DNA of 64,000 bases. It comes from Cherax quadricarinatus (Eukaryota; Arthropoda; Malacostraca; Decapoda; Parastacidae). This document shows, in pieces, positions 44,899-56,500 of the stretch. Position 1 is the first letter of the stretch. Every line of letters begins with the position of its first letter. Under the pieces are notes generated by a model, which made no database searches, had not been told where the DNA came from, and was given only the letters and a program-made list of their open reading frames with translations. The stretch covers positions 15,024,144 to 15,088,143 of the forward strand of contig NC_091382.1 in NCBI RefSeq assembly GCF_038502225.1. Reading direction: 5' to 3'. Made by a program: the position numbers and the translations under genes.

Positions 44899-45146
44899 GA
44901 CTCGTCAAAAAGCGAAGTTCCATTGGGATCATTGTTGGTCCCACCGTTGTTCAAAATGCACATACAGGACATAGATGAGGGAATAAATAGCGAAATAAGC
45001 AAGTATGCCGATGACACTAAAATAAGCTGTAGGATTAATTCTGACTAAAACACAGGAAGATCTGCATAGACAGATAGAGTGGTCGGAGAAGTGACACATG
45101 CAGTTTTATACAGACAAATGCAAAGTTCTAAGCCTTGGAAAAGCAA

Positions 45147-45155
45147 GTAACAATG
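45147..45155. repeat. Target-site duplication, left copy (GTAACAATG)
   Basis: A perfect 9-bp match recurs at 45356-45364 right after the foldback element. Confidence 0.85.
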
Positions 45156-45355
45156 AAACCATACCACGGGCGGGATTTGAACCCGCGGTCAGAGAGTTTC
45201 AAAACTCCAGACCGTCGTGTTAGCCACTGGACAGCTAGCCACAGTCCAGTGGCTAACGCGACGGTCTGGAGTTTTGAGACTCTCTGACCGCGGGTTCAAA
45301 TCCAGCCCATGGTATGGTTTGTTTGCAATCGTGTCATTACGATTTCGCGAGTCAT
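45156..45355 (+). mobile_element. Inverted-pair tRNA-derived foldback element, copy 2
   Basis: The 76-bp arms (45156-45231 and 45245-45320) flank a 13-bp spacer. Both carry a B box (GGTTCAAATCC on the right arm near 45293). The right arm continues through a tail (GTTTGCAATCGTGTCATTAC, then GATTTCGCGAGTCAT) absent from the left arm. 9-bp duplications flank the whole 200-bp unit, and the interrupted LINE frame rejoins perfectly. This shows that the pair moved as one unit. Confidence 0.85.
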
Positions 45356-45539
45356 GTAACAATGGTTCTTATAAACTAAAAAATGAAGACCTTAATCACT
45401 CTGAAGGCGAGAAAGATTTAAGAGTTCCGGGTAATAATAATCTGAAGTTAAGACAACAGTGTTCAAAATAAAGCCAAAAGAATTCTTGGCTTCATATCAA
45501 GAAGTGTAAATAATAGGAGTCCACAGGTTGGTTGGTTGA

Positions 45540-46530
45540 TTGGTTGCTGTCTACCAAACAACACTAGAGGAGTACTTACCTGGGTGGTTCCTCTCTACCA
45601 AACAACAGGAGACGAGTACTTCCCTGGGTGGTTGCTCTCTACCAAACAACAGGAGAGGAGTACTTACCTGGGTGGTTGCAGTCTACCAAACAAAAGGACA
45701 GGAACACTTCCTTGGGTGTTTGCTCTCTACCAAACAACAGGAGAGGAGTACTTCCCTGGGTGGTTGCTCTCTACCAAACAACAGAAGAGTACTTACCTGG
45801 GTGGTTCCTCTCTATCAAGCAACAGGACAGGAGTACTTCCCTGGGTGGTTGCTCTCTATCAAACAACAGAAGAGTACTTACCTGGGTGGTTGCTCTCTGC
45901 AAAACAACAGGAGAGGAGTGCTTCCCAGGGTGGTTGCTCTCTACCAAACAACAGGAAAGGAGTACTTACCTGGGTGGTTGCTCTCTACCAAACAACATGA
46001 GAGGAGTACTTACCTTGGTGGTTGCTCTCTACCAAACAACAGGAGAGGAGTACTTACCTGGGTGGATGCAGTCTACCAAACAACAGGATAGGAGCACTTT
46101 CTTGGGTGTTTGCTCTCTACCAAACAACAGGAGAGGAGTACCTACCTGGGTTGTTCCTCTCTACCAAACAACAGTATAGGAATACTTCCCTGCGTGGCTG
46201 TTCTCAACCAAACAATAAGAGAGGAGTACTTCCCTGAGTGGTTGATGTCTAAAAAAACAACAGAAGAGTACTTCCCTAGGTGGTTCCTCTCTACCAAACA
46301 ACAGGAGAGGAGTAGTTCCTTGGGAGGTTGCTCACTACCAAACAACAGGAGAGAAGTACTTACCTGGGTGGTTCCTCTCTACCAAAGAACAGGAGAGAAG
46401 TACTTCCCTTGGTGGTTCCTCTCTACCAAACAACAGTAGAGGAATACTTCCCTGGGTGATTGGTGTCTACCAAACAACAGGAGAGGAGCACTTCCCTGGG
46501 TGGTTGCTCTCTACCATCAACAGGAGAGGA
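45540..46530. repeat. 44-bp minisatellite array, about 22 copies
   Basis: The unit is 44 bp and contains GGAGTACTTACCTGGGTGGT then TGCTCTCTACCAAACAACAG. GAGAG and CTCTC arms lie within each unit. The length of 44 is not divisible by three but lacks stops, so several overlapping repeat-only frames appear. It lies in the receptor's last intron. Confidence 0.95.
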
Positions 46531-46583
46531 GCACTTGCCACAGTGCCAACAATATTATACTGCTAGTCAGGCTAAGACACAAC

Positions 46584-47240
46584 TCAGTGCCATCAATAAC
46601 AAAACAGTATTCAATTATAATGTCAGATCACTAAGCAAGCACTATGATGACCTCCAGGCACTATTGAATTCACTAAATGTCAGTGTCTATGATTACTGGC
46701 ACTGAAACTGAGCTAAAACATGATGGTACAAACATCTATTCCACACCTGGCCACACAGTCATATACAATTGTAGACCAGAACAATTAGGAGGTGTAACAG
46801 CTATATACTACTCTGATGAACTAGACAGTATAAATTCTACTTGCACAAGGGATGAGCATGGTAAATATTCCTTAGCTAAATTTAAATCCAAAGACTTTGC
46901 AAAACCTCTAACAGTAGGAGCAATTGATAGAGTTCCTCACTCCAGTATTTACTCTTTTAGTGAAAACCTAAGAAATATAATAACTATCGCTGAAATGAAC
47001 AAACACCACCTGATACTTACATGGGACTTCAACATAAATCTCATCCATGACCATGACCCACAAGTGACTAAACTCACAAACACTATGAACAGCTGCTTAC
47101 TTCTACCAACAATAACAAAACCTATAAGAATCACGAATTCCTCATTACTAGATCATATCTGGACAAACACAGTATCCCCATTAAAAGCAGACATAATCAC
47201 TGATAACACCACTGACCACTATCCCATCTTTCTCATAAGC
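46584..47240 (+). pseudogene. LINE endonuclease domain (APE type)
   Basis: The segment starts TVFNYNVRSLSKHYDDLQAL, the N-terminal strand and helix of an apurinic-type endonuclease. After a frameshift near 46690 it continues with GGVTAIYYSDEL, then LILTWDFNINL (the GDFN motif with Gly replaced by Trp), SLLDHIWTN and TDHYPIF. These are the conserved GDFN, S-x-hD and TDH boxes. The domain nicks target DNA in active LINEs; here the frameshift and altered GDFN make activity unlikely. Confidence 0.75.
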
Positions 47241-48832
47241 AACTTGTGTAAGGTGCCCAAGGACACAACTTGTGTAAGGTGCCCCAGGACACAACTTGTG
47301 TAAGGTGCCCCAGGACACAACTTGTGTAAGGTACCCAGGACACAACTTGTGTAAGGTGCCCAAGGACACAACTTGTGTAAGGTGCCCCAGGACACAACTT
47401 GTGTAAGATGCCCCAGGACACAACTTGTGTAAGGTGCCCCAGGACACAACTTGTGTAAGGTACCCCAGGACCCTTGTGTAAGGGGCCCCCGGACAGTAAG
47501 AGGACACAACTTGTGTAAGGTGCCCCAGGACACAACTTGTGTAAGGTGCCCAACTTGTGTAAGGTGCCCCAGGACACAACTTGTGTAAGGTGCCCCAGGA
47601 CAGGACACAACTTGTGTAAGGTGCCCCAGGACACAACTTGTGTAAGATGCCCCAGGACACAACTTGTGTAAGGTGCCCCAGGACACAACTTGTGTAAGGT
47701 GCCCCAGGACACAACTTGTGTAAGGTGCCCCAGGACACAACTTGTGTAAGGTACCCCAGGACACAACTTGTGTAAGGGGCCCCCGGACACAACTTCTGTA
47801 AGGTGCCCCAGGACACAACTTGTGTAAGGTGCCCCAGGACACAACTTGTGTAAGGTACCCCAGCACACAACTTGTGTAAGGTGCCCCAGGACACAACTTG
47901 TGTAAGGTGCCCCAGGACACAACTTGTGTAAGGTGCCCCAGGACACAACTTGTGTAAGGTGCCCCAGGACACAACTTGTGTAAGGTGCCCCAGGACACAA
48001 CTTGTGTAAGGTACCCCAGGACACAACTTGTGTAAGGTGCCCCAGGACCAACTTATGTAAGGTGCCCCAGGACACAACTTGTGTAAGGTGCCCCAGGACA
48101 CAACTTGTGTAAGGTGCCCCAGGACACAACTTGTGTAAGGTGCCCCAGGACACAACTTGTGTAAGGTGCCCCAGGACACAACTTGTGTAAGGTGCCCCAG
48201 GACACAACTTGTGTAAGGTACCCCAGCACACAACTTGTGTAAGGTGCCCCAGGACACAACTTGTGTAAGGTGCCCCAGGACACAACTTGTGTAAGGTGCC
48301 CCAGGACACAACTTGTGTAAGGTGCCTCAGGACACAACTTATGTAAGGTGCCCCAGGACACAACTTGTGTAAGGTACCCCAGGACACAACTTGTATAAGG
48401 TGCCCCAGGACACAACTTGTGTAAGGTGCCCCAGGACACAACTTGTGTAAGGTGCCCCAGGACACAACTTGTGTAAGGTGCCCCAGGACACAACTTGTGT
48501 AAGGTGCCCCAGGACACAACTTGTGTAAGGTGCCCCAGGACACAACTTGTGTAAGGTGCCCCAGGACACAACTTGTGTAAGGTGCCCCAGGACACAACTT
48601 GTGTAAGGTGCCCCAGGACACAACTTGTGTAAGGTGCCCCAGGACACAACTTGTGTAAGGTGCCCCAGGACACAACTTGTGTAAGGTGCCCCAGGACACA
48701 ACTTGTGTAAGGTGCCCCAGGACACAACTTGTGTAAGGTGCCCCAGGACACAACTTGTGTAAGGTGCCCCAGGACACAACTTGTGTAAGGTGCCCCAGGA
48801 CACAACTTGTGTAAGGTGCCCCAGGACACAAC
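47240..48832. repeat. 26-bp minisatellite grown out of a LINE coding sequence, about 60 copies
   Basis: The unit is AACTTGTGTAAGGTGCCCCA plus GGACAC. TTGTGT and ACACAA arms can pair across each unit. The first unit starts at the LINE codons that encode NLCKVPKDT. Immediately after the last unit the LINE frame goes on with TTNITFPLHNES. Therefore a 26-bp stretch of the retrotransposon was amplified in place. The minus strand has overlapping repeat-only frames of up to 532 codons that are artefacts of this array. Confidence 0.9.
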
Positions 48833-49262
48833 TAACATCACATTCCCACTACATAACGAGTCATCTGTTAATAATTTATCTTCAGCAATAAGTGACACTG
48901 GCAATACTAGCTAGCAGACAACTTCGATATTGATGTGTTAATATTTTTTTTATACACAAAAAAACCTAAACCTCTATAACATGCATTGCCCAATAAAAGC
49001 TAAGCAGAGCACAGCAGAGACTAAACAGCCCCTGATTTATAAACAGCATCCTCAAATCTATTGATAAAAACATCTATTTGAAAAACAGTGCAGAGTGGGT
49101 CTAATAACAAAGGACCTCACAAAACGTTACTCGTCAATACTAACCAATCTAATAAGGTCAAAAAAAAACTGTATTATGAAAACAGATTTCATGACATAAA
49201 ATGTGTTATCAAAAAGACCTGGAAAACCTTATCTAAAATTCTAGGAACAAAAAACTATCACA
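48833..49262 (+). pseudogene. LINE inter-domain region
   Basis: TNITFPLHNESSVNNLSSAI at the start corresponds to the segment after the endonuclease in related elements (ITF-LHN pattern). The rest carries many stops and frameshifts up to the next readable frame. Confidence 0.5.
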
Positions 49263-49269
49263 AAATAGA

Positions 49270-50630
49270 TTGATTAACTTAACTAAACCAGATGAGTCTC
49301 TCCTCCAGCCAACTGTTACTGTCAACAAACTTAATGTCTTTTTCTCTACCGTAGGAACAAAACTAGCAAGTAAAATCCAAAGCTTAAACATTCAACCAAA
49401 TCACTACCTCACTGGCAACTACCATAATACTCTATTTTTAGCTCCAACGAACCCTACTGAAATCTCACTTATTATCAAAACACTAAAGAACAAGACAGGG
49501 GACCTAAATAACTTACCATCACTCATGTATAATAAGCTTCTCATGTATTGTCACCAATTACTGCAACTCTTTTTAACAAATCCATTGAATCTTCCACCTT
49601 CCCATCCATACTCAGGACAGCAAGAGTCACCCCGATCCTCAAAGGAGGTGATCCAACTGAATTGAACAATTATAGATCTAGCTCAAACCTGCCCCTACTA
49701 CCTAAAATCTTCAAAAAATTAATACACAAACAAGTCTACACCTACTTTGTATCCTACAACATACTCAACCCTTGTCAGTTTGGGTTCACACCAAAGAAAA
49801 GTGCTAATGATGCCATTATACATACGCTTGAACTAATATATTCTGCACTTGAGAAAAATGAATTTCCCTGGGACTCTTCAAAGATTTACGTAAAGCTTTT
49901 GATACAGTTGACCATGAACTTTTGCACCAAAAACTTGAACATTACGGTGTCAGAGGACACTCTCTCAATTACCTAAAATCTTAGCTTAACAACAGAACTC
50001 AGTATGTGTACACAAATGGAGCCAGTTCCACTATACAACCTGTTCTTGTTGGAGTCCCACAGGGGAGCATTTTTGGCCCACTTCTCTTTCTCATTTTCAT
50101 CAATGACCTACCAAACGCATCTAATCTCCTTAAACCCATTTTATTTACAGATGACACAACTTATGTCTTTTCTCACCCAAACTCAACCATACTAACAGAC
50201 ACTGTAAATGCTAAACTGCTAAAAATATCTACTTGGACGATTACCAACAAACTTACTCTCAATACTGACAAAAACCTACTATTTTATACCATGTTTTTCG
50301 GAAAAAGAGCTTCAAATGTACAGCTAAACATATTGATAAATGGTTCACCTATCTCGAGACAGGCAGAGGGCAAATTTCTAGGTCTCCACCTTGGCTGCAG
50401 TCTCGAATTTCAGAGACACATACAGAAAATTTTTAATAAACTCTCCAAAACAGTAGGTATCCTTTCAAAGATACGGTACTATGTACCTCAATCAGCTCTT
50501 CTAGCTCTGTACCAGTCTCTCATTTACCCTTACCTCACCTATGGGGGCTCAACCACAGCAAATCACCTTAAGCCTTTAATAACTCAGCAAAAAGCGTCAG
50601 TACGATTGATTACTAACTCCTGCATTTGAC
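49270..50630 (+). pseudogene. LINE reverse transcriptase
   Basis: Plus-strand frames read LIIKTLKNKTGDLNNLPS, then (shifted) FPSILRTARVTPILKGGD, NNYRSSSNLPLLPKIFKKLI and CQFGFTPKKSANDAI, the standard early reverse transcriptase blocks. After another break the frame at 50006-50629 shows VGVPQGSIFGPLLFLIFIND and ILFTDDTTYVF, with FTDD in place of the usual FADD/YADD. It then has LGLHLGCSLEF, GILSKIRYYVP and LIYPYLTYG. The order is that of Jockey/CR1-type elements. At least two frameshifts and stops make it non-functional. Confidence 0.75.
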
Positions 50631-51420
50631 AACACACTCCACCACTTTTCAAGAGTCTTAACTTACTAAATATACAAAACATCCACACTTATTATTGTGC
50701 CAACTACATACACATAATACTATACTCTAATGTAAGCCCTCCTCTCAAACTCATCCTTGATACCTATAACAGAACACACAACCATAACACGAGACACAGA
50801 TCACTCTTCGATATCCCCCGTGTTCATCTCTCCCTATACAAAAATGCTATACACGTAAAAGACCCGAAGATCTGGAATTCATTGCCAAAATAAGAAATCA
50901 CCTCATCACCCAAAATTAACCAGACAAAAGATACCTAACCACTACCAGTTTCTCAAAAGCTACTCATATTGTGCTGATGAATGCTCAACTAACTACTTAC
51001 TACTGTTTTAAATAGTAGTAGACTGAAATACAGTACATCATAATGTAAACTGTTCCACTGCGATACCAAATTTCATTGTTTTAAATAGTAGTAAATTGTA
51101 AAACATCACACTGTAAATTGTTTTAAATTGTTACATTGTAATACTGTAATCTTTATTAACTAATTCAATAGTGTAAAAAGTCTCTACTAGACTTATCAAA
51201 ACCACTTAGCATCACCTGATATAATATTAAATTCTCCTGTACTCACTCTAACTCATCTAATGACCATATGAGCTATGTATTATTGCCTTAGTAATCTTAA
51301 GTAAATCTTTAAGTTTGCCAGAAATGCTCAGTATATAGAGAGGCTTTTGGCATGTACACCCAACTATTATATTCCTCTGTACAACCATGTAATTTGTCAA
51401 AATAAAAAATCTAATCTAAG
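50631..51420 (+). pseudogene. LINE C-terminal region and 3' UTR
   Basis: Shifted frames still read SLNLLNIQNIHTYYCANYIH, then NHNTRHRSLFDIPRVHLSLY and DPKIWNSLPK, the C-terminal module of this LINE type. The 3' UTR repeats a TTGTTTTAAATAGTAGTA-like motif and finishes with a short AATCTAA tail. Confidence 0.6.
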
Positions 51421-51469
51421 GAATACACCCTAATATTGACTATACCTGTTGTTAGGTAAGACACATATG

Positions 51470-51620
51470 CAACAGTTAGGTATCTTTATTTCGAAACGTT
51501 TCGCCTACACAGTAGGCTTCTTCAGTCGAGTACAGAAAAGTTGATAGAAGCAGAGGATACTTGAAGAAGATGTAATCAGTCCATCAACCTTGAAGTTCTG
51601 AGGTGGTTAGTCCCTCAGTC
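51470..51620 (-). mobile_element. Penelope-terminus fragment with hammerhead-like motif
   Basis: The minus strand has CTGAAGA (51525-51519; N7 is A, tolerated), stem II GCCTACTGTGTAGGC, then GAAAC-GTTTC and an ATAAAGATAC tail. The first base pair of stem I is a G/A mismatch, so I rate activity lower than for the copies at 32 kb. Confidence 0.5.
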
Positions 51621-51791
51621 GGTATTTTATACCATTTTAATGTTTACTCGAACTATACCTGTATTACCGGAAAATCACAATGACTATTGTGGTATCACTA
51701 AACCTTTCTTGTTCAAGCAGTGACCCCCAACATGGACTAAAGCTTCATCAGCAAATAAGAGCAACATTAAGTGTACGGACAAAACACTTAC

Positions 51792-51991
51792 ATTGGTATT
51801 GGTGGGTTATCATCTCCTTTTTTTTTCATCCTCTTGCAGAAACACACAATGCCAATCACAAATATTACTAAACCTGCGAAAGCACCAACAACTACACCAA
51901 TAATCAATCCAGTTTTGTGTTTGGGTGGTTGGTCAGGTTCCGTGGAAATATCAAGAGATGCTGGTGTTCCAATACCTGCCCCATTCCGAGC
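51792..51991 (-). CDS. Receptor exon with FN3 end, linker and transmembrane helix
   Basis: This 200-bp minus-strand exon lies between an ATAATCTGTACAG acceptor (CAG at 51994-51992) and a GTAAGT donor from 51791. It starts ARNGAGIGTPASLDIS, the last strand of an FN3 domain that completes the VNVM end of the exon at 61100. A short linker (EPDQPPKHKT) follows, then the transmembrane helix IIGVVVGAFAGLVIFVIG, then CFCKRMKKKGDD, a basic stop-transfer segment. The exon enters in phase 0 and leaves in phase 2, which matches both neighbours. The protein is therefore a type I single-pass receptor with at least one membrane-proximal FN3 domain; FN3 receptors often act in cell adhesion or axon guidance, but I cannot name this one. 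Confidence 0.9.
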
Positions 51992-52109
51992 CTGTACAGA
52001 TTATAATAACAGTTAAATAAGTGATAATATGGAGTGTTAAAACTTTGCTCCACAAGAGATGGCGAAGGTCAGGGTTTCCCTTGTGAATACCTTACAAGGT
52101 AAGAAGAGT

Positions 52110-53580
52110 CAAGTGTCCCACAGGGATAGGGAAAGGTCAAGTGCTTCACAAGGGTAGGGGAGGTTCAAGTGCTTCACAAGGGTAGGGGAGGGTCAAGTGC
52201 TTCACAAGGGTAGGAGAGGGTCAAGTGCTTCACAAGGGTAGGAGAGGGTCAAGTGCTTCACAATGGAAGGGGTGGGTCAAGTGCTTCACAAGGGTAGGGG
52301 AGGGTCAAGTGCTTCACAAGGGTAGGGGAGGGTCAAGTGCTTCACAAGGGTAGGAGAGGGTCAAGTGCTTCACAATGGAAGGGGTGGGTCAAGTGCTTCA
52401 CAGGGGAAGGGGAGGGTCAAGTGCTTCACAAGGGTAGGGGAGGGTCAAGTGCTTCACAATGGAAGGGGTGGGTCAAGTGCTTCACAAGGGAAGGGGTGGG
52501 TCAAGTGCTTCACAAGGGTAGGAGAGGGTCAAGTGCTTCACAATGGAAGGGGTGGGTCAAGTGCTTCACAAGGGAAGGGGAGGGTCAAGTGCTTCACAAG
52601 GGTAGGGTAGGGTCAAGTGCTTCACAAGGGAAGGGGAGGGTCAAGTGCTTCACAAGGGTAGGAGAGGGTCAAGTGCTTCACAATGGAAGGGGTGGGTCAA
52701 GTGCTTCACAAGGGAAGGGGAGGGTCAAGTGCTTCACAAGGGTAGGGTAGGGTCAAGTGCTTCACAAGGGTAGGGGAGGGTCAAGTGCTTCACAAGGGTA
52801 TGGGAGGGTCAAGTGATTCACAAGAGTAGGGGAGGGTCAAGTGCTTCACAAGGGTAGAGGAGGGTCAAGTGTTTCACAAGGGAAGGGGTGGGTCAAGTGT
52901 TTCACAAGGGTAGGGGAGGGTCAAGTGCTTCACAAGGGTAGGGGAGGGTCAAGTGCTTCACAAGGGTAGGGGAGGGTCAAGTGCTTCACAAGGATAGGGG
53001 AGGGTCAAGTGCTTCACAAGGGTATGGGAGGGTCAAGTGTTTCACAAGAGTAGGGGAGGGTCAAGTGCTTCACAAGGGTAGAGGAGGGTCAAGTGCTTCA
53101 CAAGGGAAGGGGTGGGTCAAGTGTTTCACAAGGGTAGGGGAGGGTCAAGTGCTTCACAAGGGTAGGGGAGGGTCAAGTGCTTCACAATGGAAGGGGTGGG
53201 TCAAGTGCTTCACAAGGGTAGGGGAGGGTCAAGTGCTTCACAAGGGTAGGGGAGGGTCAAGTGCTTCACAAGGGTAGGGGAGGGTCAAGTGCTTCACAAG
53301 GGGAGGGGAGGGTCAAGTGCTTCACAAGGGTATGGGAGGGTCAAGTGCTTCACAAGAGTAGGGGAGGGTCAAGTGCTTCACAAGGGTAGAGGAGGGTCAA
53401 GTGCTTCACAAGGGAAGGGGTGGGTCAAGTGTTTCACAAGGGTAGGGGAGGGTCAAGTGCTTCACAAGGGTAGGGGAGGGTCAAGTGCTTCACAAGGGTA
53501 GGGGAGGGTCAAGTGCTTCACAAGGATAGGGGAGGGTCAAGTGCTTCACAAGGGTAGGGGAGGTTAAAGTGCTTTGCAAG
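52110..53580. repeat. 28-bp G-rich minisatellite, first section
   Basis: About 52 units of 28 bp: GGGAGGGTCAAGTGCTTCAC plus AAGGGTAG. Three runs of three or more G (GGG-TA-GGGG-A-GGG) cluster in every unit on the plus strand. It lies in the 9.1-kb receptor intron and passes into the 27-bp section at about 53580. Confidence 0.95.
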
Positions 53581-56500
53581 GGAAGGGGTGGTCAAGTGCT
53601 TCACAAGGAAAGTGGTGGTCAAGTGCTTCACAAGGGAAGGGGTGGTCAAGTGCTTCACAAGGGAAGGGGAGGGTCAAGTGCTTCACAAGGGAAGGGGTGG
53701 TCAAGTGCTTCACAAGGGAAGGGGTGGTCAAGTGCTTCACAAGGGTAGGGGAGGGTCAAGTGCTTCACAAGGGAAGGGGTGGTCAAGTGCTTCACAAGGG
53801 AAGGGGTGGTCAAGTGCTTCACATGGGAAGGGGTGGTCAAGTGCTCCACAAGGGAAGGGGTGGTCAAGTGCTTCACAAGGTAAAGGGTAGTCAAGTGCTT
53901 CACAAGGGAAGGGGTGGTCAAGTGCTTCACAAGGGTAGGGGAGGGTCAAGTGCTTCACAAGGGAAGGGATGGTCAAGTGCTTCACAAAGGTAGGGGAGGG
54001 TCAAGTGCTTCACAAGGGAAGGGGTGGTCAAGTGCTTCACAAGGGAAGGGGTGGTCAGGTGCTTCACAAGGGAAGGGGTGGTCAAGTGCTTCACAAGGGA
54101 AGGGGTGGCCAAGTGCTCCACAAGGGAAGGGGTGGCCAAGTGCTTCACAAGGGAAGGGGTGGTAAAGTGCTCCACAAGGGAAGGGGTGGCCAAGTGCTTC
54201 ACAAAGGAAGGGGTGGTCAAGTGCTTCGCAAGGGAAGGGGTGGTCAAGTGCTTCACAAGGGAAGGGGTGGTCAAGTGCTTCACAAGGGAAGGGGTAGTCA
54301 AGTGCTTCACAAGGGAAGGGGTGGTCAAGTGCTTCACAAGGGAAGGGGTGGTCAAGTGCTCAACAAGGGAAGGGGTGGTCAAGTGCTTCACAAGGGAAGG
54401 GGTGGTCAAGTGCTTCACAAGGGAAGGGGTGGTCAAGAGCTTCACAAGGGAAGGGGTAGTCAAGTGCTTCACAAGGGAAGTGGTGGTCAAGTGCTTCGCA
54501 AGGGTAGGGGAGGGTCAAGTGCTTTACAAGGGAAGGGTTGGTTAGGTGCTTCACAAGGGAAGGGGTGGCCAAGTGCTCCACAATGGAAGGGGTGGTCAAA
54601 TGCTTCACAAGGGAAGGAGTGGTCAAGTGCTCCACAAGGGAAGGGTTGGTCAAATGCTTCACAAGGGAAAGGGTGGCCAAGTGCTTCACAAGGGAAGGGG
54701 TGGTCAAGTGCTTCACAAAGGAAGGGGTGGACAAGCGCTTCACAAGGGAAGGGATGGTCAAGTGCTTCACAAGGGAAGGGTTGGTCAAGTGCTTCACATG
54801 GGAAGGGGTGGTCAAGTGCTTCACAAAGGAAGGGGTGGCCAAGTGCTTCACAAGGGAAGGGGTGGTCAAGTGCTTCACAAGGGAAGGGGTGGACAAGTGC
54901 TTCACAAGGGAAGGGGTGGTCAAGTGCTTCACAAGGAAAGGGGTGGGCAAGTGCTTCACAAGGGAAGGGGTGGTCAAGTGCTTCACAAGGGAAGGGGTGG
55001 ACAAGCGCTTCACAAGGGAAGGGATGGTCAAGTGCTTCACAAGGGAAGGGTTGGTCAAGTGCTTCACATGGGAAGGGGTGGTCAAGTGCTTCACAAAGGA
55101 AGGGGTGGCCAAGTGCTTCACAAGGGAAGGGGTGGTCAAGTGCTTCACAAGGGAAGGGGTGGACAAGTGCTTCACAAGGGAAGGGGTGGTCAAGTGCTTC
55201 ACAAGGAAAGGGGTGGGCAAGTGCTTCACAAGGGAAGGGGTGGTCAAGTGCTTCACAAGGGAAGGGGTGATCATGTGCTTCACAAGGGAAGGGGTGGTCA
55301 AGTGCTTCACAAGGGAAGGGGTGGTCAAGTGCTCCACAAGGGAAGAGGTGATCAAGTGCTTCACAAGGGAAGGGGTGGTCAAGTGCTTCACAAGGGAAGG
55401 GGTGGTCAAGTGCTTCACAAGGGAAGGGGTAGTCAAGTGCTTCACAAGGGAAGGGGTGGTCAAATGCTTCACAAGGGTAGGGGAGGGTCAAGTGCTTCAC
55501 AAAGGAAGGGTTGGTCAAGCGCTTCACAAGGGTAGGGGAGGGTCAAGTGCTTCACAAGGGAAGGGGTGGTCAAGTGCTTCACGAGGGAAGGGGTGGTCAA
55601 GTGCTTCACAAGGGAAGGGGTGGTCAAGTGCTTTACAAGGGAAGGGGTAGTCAAGTGCTACACAAGGGAAGGGGTGGCCAAGTGCTTCACAAAGGAAGGG
55701 GTGGTCAAGTGCTTCGCAAGGGAAGGGGTGGTCAAGTGCTTCACAAGGGAAGGGGTGGTCAAGTGCTTCACAAGGGAAGGGGTAGTCAAGTGCTTCACAA
55801 GGGAAGGGGTGGTCAAGTGCTTCACAAGGGAAGGGGTGGTCAAGTGCTCAACAAGGGAAGGGGTGGTCAAGTGCTTCACAAGGGAAGGGGTGGTCAAGTG
55901 CTTCACAAGGGAAGGGGTGGTCAAGAGCTTCACAAGGGAAGGGGTAGTCAAGTGCTTCACAAGGGAAGTGGTGGTCAAGTGCTTCGCAAGGGTAGGGGAG
56001 GGTCAAGTGCTTTACAAGGGAAGGGTTGGTTAGGTGCTTCACAAGGGAAGGGGTGGCCAAGTGCTCCACAATGGAAGGGGTGGTCAAATGCTTCACAAGG
56101 GAAGGAGTGGTCAAGTGCTCCACAAGGGAAGGGTTGGTCAAATGCTTCACAAGGGAAAGGGTGGCCAAGTGCTTCACAAGGGAAGGGGTGGTCAAGTGCT
56201 TCACAAAGGAAGGGGTGGACAAGCGCTTCACAAGGGAAGGGATGGTCAAGTGCTTCACAAGGGAAGGGTTGGTCAAGTGCTTCACATGGGAAGGGGTGGT
56301 CAAGTGCTTCACAAAGGAAGGGGTGGCCAAGTGCTTCACAAGGGAAGGGGTGGTCAAGTGCTTCACAAGGGAAGGGGTGGACAAGTGCTTCACAAGGGAA
56401 GGGGTGGTCAAGTGCTTCACAAGGAAAGGGGTGGGCAAGTGCTTCACAAGGGAAGGGGTGGTCAAGTGCTTCACAAGGGAAGGGGTGATCATGTGCTTCA

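Larger units (their letters stand above)
44899..45510 (+). pseudogene. CR1/L2-type LINE reverse transcriptase fragment split by a foldback element
   Basis: The plus strand reads SKSEVPLGSLLVPPLF, then DIDEGINSEISKYADDTK with the catalytic YADD box, then (after a one-base shift) KTQEDLHRQIEWSEK and YTDKCKVLSLGKASNN. A TGA replaces a tryptophan after WSEK. The frame is interrupted at 45156-45355 by the inverted tRNA-like element and resumes GSYKLKNEDLNHSEGEKDLRV to about 45510. Removing the element with one copy of its 9-bp duplication restores the reading frame. The LINE is antisense within the receptor intron. Confidence 0.7.
46540..51420 (+). mobile_element. Jockey/CR1-like LINE disrupted by an internal minisatellite
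   Basis: Endonuclease domain (46590-47240), 26-bp array (47240-48832), then the inter-domain region, reverse transcriptase (49540-50630), C-terminal region (to about 50890) and a 3' UTR ending in AATAAAAAATCTAATCTAA near 51400-51420. All parts are in the same orientation and in the order expected for one non-LTR element. It carries several frameshifts and stops. It lies antisense in the last intron of the receptor gene. Confidence 0.7.

Noticed and set aside
45217..45471. 84-codon frame spanning the foldback element and LINE
   Set aside because: Crosses a proven insertion junction, so it mixes two unrelated elements.
47233..48831. 532-codon minus-strand frame and its overlapping neighbours
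   Set aside because: Antisense of the LINE-derived 26-bp array; three frames are open at once.
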